Part shown: piece after piece, positions 60,069 through 64,000 of the stretch
Position numbering within the stretch: the stretch's first letter is position 1
Layout: every line of letters begins with the position of its first letter
Source: Blastococcus saxobsidens
Lineage (GTDB): Bacteria > Actinomycetota > Actinomycetes > Mycobacteriales > Geodermatophilaceae
Direction: 5' to 3'
Assembly: GCF_002938435.1 (NCBI RefSeq)
Contig: NZ_POQT01000023.1
Location: 1 to 64,000 of the forward strand
Length of the DNA stretch: 64,000 bases
Notes under the pieces: model-generated
What the model was told of the DNA's origin: nothing
The model's input: the letters and a program-made list of their open reading frames with translations, nothing else
Database searches by the model: none
Made by a program: the position numbers and the translations under genes

Positions 60069-61591
60069 TGGAGGACTTCCCTGTGACTGCCCCGTTCGAA
60101 GGCCGCGAGGTCTGGTTCCTGACCGGCAGTCAGGGGCTGTACGGCGACGAGACCCTCCAGCAGGTCGCCGAGCAGTCCCAGCGCGTCGCCGCCGCCCTCG
60201 ACGAGGCCGGGGAGGTGCCGGTCCGCGTGGTCTGGAAGCCGGTGCTGAAGGACGCGGGCGCCGTCCGCCGGATCATGGGCGAGGCCAACGAGGACCCCTC
60301 CTGCCTGGGCGTCATCACCTGGATGCACACCTTCTCCCCGGCCAAGATGTGGATCTCGGGGCTGGACGCGCTGCGCAAGCCGCTGCTGCACCTGCACACC
60401 CAGGCCGACGCCGCCCTGCCCTGGGCGACGATCGACATGGACTTCATGAACCTCAACCAGGCCGCGCACGGCGACCGGGAGTACGGGTTCGTGCTCACCC
60501 GCCTGCGGGTGCCGCGGACCACGGTGTCCGGCCACGTCTCCAACCCGCGGGTGCGGGCCCGGGTGGGCTCGTGGGCGCGTGCCGCAGCCGGTGCCGCCGC
60601 GGCCCGGGACCTGAAGCTGGCCCGGTTCGGCGACAACATGCGCGACGTCGCGGTGACCGAGGGGGACAAGGTCGAGGCGGAGATCCGCTTCGGCATGTCG
60701 GTGAACACGTGGGGCGTCAACGACCTGGTGGCCGTGGTCGACGCGGTGCAGGACTCCGCCGTCGACGAGCTGGTCGCTGAGTACGCCGACCTGTACGAGA
60801 TGTCGCCCGACGTCCTGCCCGGCGGCGCGAAGCACGACGCCGTCCGCTACCAGGCACGGATCGAGGCCGCGCTGCGCTCGTTCCTGGTCGAGGGTGGCTT
60901 CGGCGCGTTCACCACCAACTTCGAGGACCTCGGTGGACTGCGCCAGCTCCCCGGTCTCGCCGTCCAGCGGCTGATGGCCGACGGCTACGGCTTCGGCGGC
61001 GAGGGGGACTGGAAGACCTCGGCGCTGCTGCGGGTGCTCAAGGTCGCCGGCGCCGGGCTGCCGGGCGGGACGTCGTTCATGGAGGACTACACGTACGACC
61101 TGGCGGTGGGCAGCGAGAAGATCCTCGGCGCCCACATGCTCGAGGTCTGCCCGACCATCTCCGGCGGGAAGCCCCGGCTGGAGGTGCACCCGCTCGGCAT
61201 CGGCGGCCGGGAGGACCCGGCCCGGCTGGTGTTCGACGCGGCCCCCGCGGCCGGCGTCGTCGTCGGCTGGTCCGACCTCGGCGACCGGTTCCGCTGGGTG
61301 GCCAACGAGATCGATGTCGTCGAGCCGTCGGAGCCGCTGCCCAACCTCCCGGTAGCCCGCGCCGTCTGGCAGCCCCGACCGGACTTCGCCACGGCGACCG
61401 AAGGCTGGCTCACCGCCGGCGGCCCGCACCACACGGTGCTGACCACCCAGCTGGGCGCCGACGAGCTGACCGATCTGGCCGACGTCTTCTCCACCGAGCT
61501 GGTGCTCATCGATGCCGGCACCACGCGGCGGTCACTGGCCAAGGAGCTGCGCTGGAGTGCCGCCTACCACCGGCTCAACCAGCGCCTCTGA
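60068..61591 (+). CDS. araA: L-arabinose isomerase
   Basis: A 507-residue enzyme that converts L-arabinose to L-ribulose. [25 protein letters not shown] opens the family; [68 protein letters not shown] and [10 protein letters not shown]...[11 protein letters not shown] carry the metal and catalytic Glu/His residues; the last His lies in GGPHHTV. Length equals the usual ~500. One-base overlap with araD. With kinase and epimerase it feeds the pentose phosphate pathway. Confidence 0.96.
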   Translation: MEDFPVTAPFEGREVWFLTGSQGLYGDETLQQVAEQSQRVAAALDEAGEVPVRVVWKPVLKDAGAVRRIMGEANEDPSCLGVITWMHTFSPAKMWISGLDALRKPLLHLHTQADAALPWATIDMDFMNLNQAAHGDREYGFVLTRLRVPRTTVSGHVSNPRVRARVGSWARAAAGAAAARDLKLARFGDNMRDVAVTEGDKVEAEIRFGMSVNTWGVNDLVAVVDAVQDSAVDELVAEYADLYEMSPDVLPGGAKHDAVRYQARIEAALRSFLVEGGFGAFTTNFEDLGGLRQLPGLAVQRLMADGYGFGGEGDWKTSALLRVLKVAGAGLPGGTSFMEDYTYDLAVGSEKILGAHMLEVCPTISGGKPRLEVHPLGIGGREDPARLVFDAAPAAGVVVGWSDLGDRFRWVANEIDVVEPSEPLPNLPVARAVWQPRPDFATATEGWLTAGGPHHTVLTTQLGADELTDLADVFSTELVLIDAGTTRRSLAKELRWSAAYHRLNQRL

Positions 61592-61598
61592 CGAAGGA

Positions 61599-61650
61599 CC
61601 CCGCTGCCCCCCCACCGCTCACGGGCTCGCGGCGGGCCCCTGCAGCGGGG
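61599..61650. terminator. Hairpin after araA
   Basis: Arms CCCCGCTGC (61599-61607) and GCAGCGGGG (61642-61650) with a long GC-rich loop, between convergent araA (stop 61591) and arcA (stop 61663). Confidence 0.5.
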
Positions 61651-61662
61651 CCGTTCCACACG

Positions 61663-62889
61663 TCACAGCGGGTCGCGGGCGACCGGGCAGGCCATGCAGC
61701 GCGGGCCACCGCGACCGCTGCCGAGCTCGGAGCCCGCGATCCGCACCACCTCGATGCCGGCCGCCTCCAGCGCGGCGTTGGTGACGGTGTTCCGCTCGTA
61801 GGCGACCGTGAGCCGCGGCGCGAGCGCCAGGGTGTTGTTGCCGTCGTCCCACTGCTCGCGCTCGGCGGTCACCGGATCCAGGCCGGTGTCGATCACCCGC
61901 AGCCGGTCGATGCCCATCGCTGCGGCGGCCGCGGTGACGAACGGCTGGGGCCCGGTGACGGCGAGGTCGATGGTGTCGGCGTCGTCGGCCACCCCGTACG
62001 GCGCGCGCACCGTCCAGGCGACCAGCGAGTCGGCCACCGCCGGGTACATGACCATCGCGTCGAGGTCGACCATCGTGGCGATCGTGTCCAGGTGCATGGT
62101 GGCCCGCTCCTGCGCGATCGGGACGACGAGCACGGTGTGCGCCAGCTCGCGGGCGAACAGCCGGCGCGCGAGCCGCTCGGCGCCGCCGGGCGTCGTCCGT
62201 TCGCCCACCCCGACGGCGACCACCCCCGGCGCGAGCAGCAGGACGTCGCCGCCCTCGAGGTGCTCCAGGTTCGCCGCGTAGAGCTGCTCGGTGCCGGCGA
62301 AGCGGGGGTGGTGGGTGTAGATGGCGGCGGTGATCGTGCTCTCCCGGCGCCGGGCCGGCATCGCCAGGGACGTCACGGCCACCTCGTCGCCGATCCACAC
62401 CGAGGAGTCTCGGGTGAACAGCAGGTTCGGCAGCGGCGGCACGACGAAGTCCGAGCGGTCCATCAGCTGGTAGGCCAGCCCGTGCCCGCGCAGCTCGTCG
62501 TGCGCCAGCCCGGCGATCAGGGTGGCGGCGAGGTCCTCCGGTGAGAGCCAGGCCAGGTGCCGGGTGGCGTCGCGCTGCAGGGTGGCGCCCAGCCGGGGGT
62601 CGTCGACGGCCGCGCCGATCAGCTCCGCGCGGGCAGCCGGGAAGGAGAGGATCTCGGCCAGCAGGGCGTCCAGGTGCAGCACCTCGACGCCGCGGTCGGT
62701 GAGCGCCTGGGCGAAAGCGTCGTGCTCCTCCTGCGCGCGGTCCACCCACGGGACGCCGTCGAAGAGCAGCTGGTCGTTGTTGCGGGGGGTCAGCCGCCGC
62801 AGCTCGGGGCCGGGCCGGTGCAGCATCACGGTCTGCAGCGGCCCGACCTCGCTGGTGGCGCCCAGGGACGGCGCGGCGGACTCGATCAT
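61663..62889 (-). CDS. arcA: Arginine deiminase
   Basis: A 408-residue enzyme that hydrolyses L-arginine to L-citrulline and ammonia. [47 protein letters not shown] is diagnostic. Catalytic residues: Asp in [14 protein letters not shown], Glu/His in LEGGDVLLL and [15 protein letters not shown], nucleophilic Cys in [15 protein letters not shown] at the C-terminus. ATG 62889 is chosen; a longer version from 62907 is possible. No arcB or arcC is adjacent, so it is not a complete deiminase operon here. Confidence 0.95.
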   Translation of the reverse strand: MIESAAPSLGATSEVGPLQTVMLHRPGPELRRLTPRNNDQLLFDGVPWVDRAQEEHDAFAQALTDRGVEVLHLDALLAEILSFPAARAELIGAAVDDPRLGATLQRDATRHLAWLSPEDLAATLIAGLAHDELRGHGLAYQLMDRSDFVVPPLPNLLFTRDSSVWIGDEVAVTSLAMPARRRESTITAAIYTHHPRFAGTEQLYAANLEHLEGGDVLLLAPGVVAVGVGERTTPGGAERLARRLFARELAHTVLVVPIAQERATMHLDTIATMVDLDAMVMYPAVADSLVAWTVRAPYGVADDADTIDLAVTGPQPFVTAAAAAMGIDRLRVIDTGLDPVTAEREQWDDGNNTLALAPRLTVAYERNTVTNAALEAAGIEVVRIAGSELGSGRGGPRCMACPVARDPL

Positions 62890-63004
62890 GGTCGCAGGCT
62901 GGCACACCAGCGCCGCCCGGCGCTCGGTCCGGAGCCGGAAACCGCCTGGCTAGGGTGCCCCCGGGGCCGGTGTGCCGGCCCGGACGCCGACTGCGGAGGT
63001 ACCC

Positions 63005-63772
63005 GTGCACCTGTTCGACCTGACCGGCAAGGTGGCTGTCGTCACCGGTGGCACCCGGGGCATCGGCCTCATGATGGCCCGCGGGCTGCTGCAGGCCGGC
63101 GCATCGGTGTACATCAGCTCCCGCAAGGCCGAGGCCGGCGACGCCGCCGTCGCCGAGCTGCAGGAGTTCGGGAGGGTCGTCTCGATCCCCGCCGACCTCT
63201 CCACCGAGGCCGAGTGCGTGCGGCTGGCCGAGGAGGTCGGGAAGCACGAGCAGCGGATCGACGTCCTGGTCAACAACGCCGGCGCCAACTGGGGCGAGCC
63301 GCTGGAGACCTTCCCCGCCTCGGCGTGGGACAAGGTGCTCGACCTGAACCTGAAGTCGCCGTTCTTCCTCACCCGCGCGTTCCTGCCGCTGCTGGAGGCC
63401 GCCGGTGCCCCGGGCGAGCCGGCCCGCGTGGTCAACGTCGGCAGCATCGACGGCCTGCACGTGCCCGGCCTGCCCACCTACTCCTACTCCTCGTCCAAGG
63501 CGGCGCTGCACCACCTCACCCGCGTGCTGGCGCAGGAGCTGGGCCGCCGGAACATCACGGTCAACGCCGTGGCCCCCGGCCCGTTCGAGTCCAAGATGAT
63601 GGCGGCCACGCTGGAGGCCTTCGGCGACGCCATCGCGGAGAAGGCGCCCCTGGGTCGCATCGGCCGCCCCGACGACATGGCCGGCGTCGTCGTCTACCTG
63701 TCCTCGCGGGCCGGCTCGTACGTGACCGGCGCCGTCATCCCCGTCGACGGCGGCCTCGCGACCACCGTCTGA
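63005..63772 (+). CDS. Short-chain dehydrogenase/reductase
   Basis: A 255-residue classical SDR. Cofactor motif VVTGGTRGIGLMMARGL, VLVNNAGANWGEPL, catalytic Ser in VVNVGSIDGLHV and Tyr/Lys in TYSYSSSKAALHHL, then NAVAPGPFESKM and the C-terminal VTGAVIPVDGGLATTV. The basic residue after TGG favours NADP(H). It resembles FabG-like or gluconate 5-dehydrogenase-type enzymes; substrate unknown. GTG 63005 behind GCGGAGGTACCC. Confidence 0.93.
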   Translation: MHLFDLTGKVAVVTGGTRGIGLMMARGLLQAGASVYISSRKAEAGDAAVAELQEFGRVVSIPADLSTEAECVRLAEEVGKHEQRIDVLVNNAGANWGEPLETFPASAWDKVLDLNLKSPFFLTRAFLPLLEAAGAPGEPARVVNVGSIDGLHVPGLPTYSYSSSKAALHHLTRVLAQELGRRNITVNAVAPGPFESKMMAATLEAFGDAIAEKAPLGRIGRPDDMAGVVVYLSSRAGSYVTGAVIPVDGGLATTV

Positions 63773-63831
63773 GCCGCCTCCGCCCAGCCCGATCCGGGCA
63801 CCACGTCGCCGTGGTCGGCCCACGAACGAGC

Positions 63832-63896
63832 CCAGGCATGGGAAGCGATGCACCCGTTGTGCGCGTCGAGGCGGGTGTATCGCTTCCCATGCCTGG
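63832..63896. terminator. Long hairpin between convergent genes
   Basis: 25-bp arms (63832-63856 and 63872-63896, beginning CCAGGCATGGGAAGCGAT) with one mismatch that would be a G-U pair in one RNA strand, 15-base loop. It ends 7 bp before the stop of the next minus-strand gene and 60 bp after the SDR stop, so it may terminate both. Confidence 0.8.
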
Positions 63897-63902
63897 AGCT
63901 CG

Positions 63903-64000
63903 TCAGTCGGGGAGCAGGACGCCGGGGTTGCAGATGCCCTTCGGGTCCAGCCGCTCCTTGACCGCCCGCAGCACCTCGACGCCGAGCGGGCCGACCTCGC
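63903..64000 (-). CDS. 3' end of an FAD-linked oxidase (partial)
   Basis: Only the last 32 codons are in the window: EVGPLGVEVLRAVKERLDPK GICNPGVLLPD and the stop. The ERLDPKG...NPGVLLP ending is typical of the FAD-binding oxidase (GlcD/alkyl-DHAP synthase-like) C-terminal domain, whose conserved end sits over the flavin. Substrate cannot be judged from this fragment. Confidence 0.8.
   Translation of the reverse strand, partial: EVGPLGVEVLRAVKERLDPKGICNPGVLLPD

Overview
The window is high-GC DNA with frequent GTG starts, short intergenic gaps, ATGA/GTGA stop-start overlaps and typical actinobacterial families (EgtE, SigK/RskA-like pair, class F sortases, SEC-C/DUF5926 protein, excalibur/LAxTG surface protein). 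It looks like a chromosomal segment of an actinobacterium, most plausibly a Geodermatophilaceae member (Blastococcus/Modestobacter/Geodermatophilus type). That placement is inference from gene content; no search was run.

Layout. 1-160: the 3' end of an rRNA operon (5S rRNA) and its terminator. 0.4-7.4 kb: a DUF4333 protein, the ergothioneine lyase EgtE, then a minus-strand operon DUF4397 surface protein > class F sortase (apparently frameshifted) > ECF sigma factor > anti-sigma factor, followed by a membrane GGDEF-EAL protein and a DUF309 protein. 7.4-18.8 kb: divergent photolyase and Fpg genes sharing a promoter region that holds a paired 18-bp palindrome, an MBL-fold hydrolase, a MacB-like ABC transporter, a DesK/NarL-type two-component system, a lipoprotein and a Rieske oxygenase. 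18.9-25.1 kb: a LytS/LytTR two-component system directly followed by two membrane-partner/acetate-symporter (ActP-like) modules, probably a carboxylate-uptake regulon. 25-30 kb: Mn-catalase, a divergent histidine kinase/response regulator pair and two PH-domain membrane proteins.

30.3-37.1 kb is the accessory region: a secreted 1163-residue RHS/YD-repeat protein with a short hydrophobic C-terminal tip and a small membrane protein, then an orphan second RHS tip with a second small membrane protein. IS remnants are embedded and nested here (IS1380-type, ISL3-type, and an IS3-type element inserted into the ISL3 remnant), all with frameshifts or nonsense codons. GC content falls at the tips and the small membrane genes.

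37.2-50.8 kb: rhodanese; an autoregulated-looking nucleotidyltransferase (MNT)/HEPN pair whose start codon lies in a 14-bp perfect inverted repeat; a SigE-type ECF sigma factor with a membrane partner; the four-gene cluster DUF4331 protein > class F sortase > TPR protein > nickel/cobalt exporter with a His-rich loop; acyl-CoA synthetase; P450; SEC-C protein. 50.8-64 kb: an LAYTG surface protein, then an L-arabinose locus: ChvE/MmsA/MmsB-type sugar ABC transporter, LacI regulator, FGGY kinase, AraD and AraA. Two LacI-type palindromic operators (TGTTAGCGCTMACA) precede the transporter and the catabolic genes, which supports one regulon. Arginine deiminase, an SDR oxidoreductase and the 3' end of an FAD-linked oxidase close the window.
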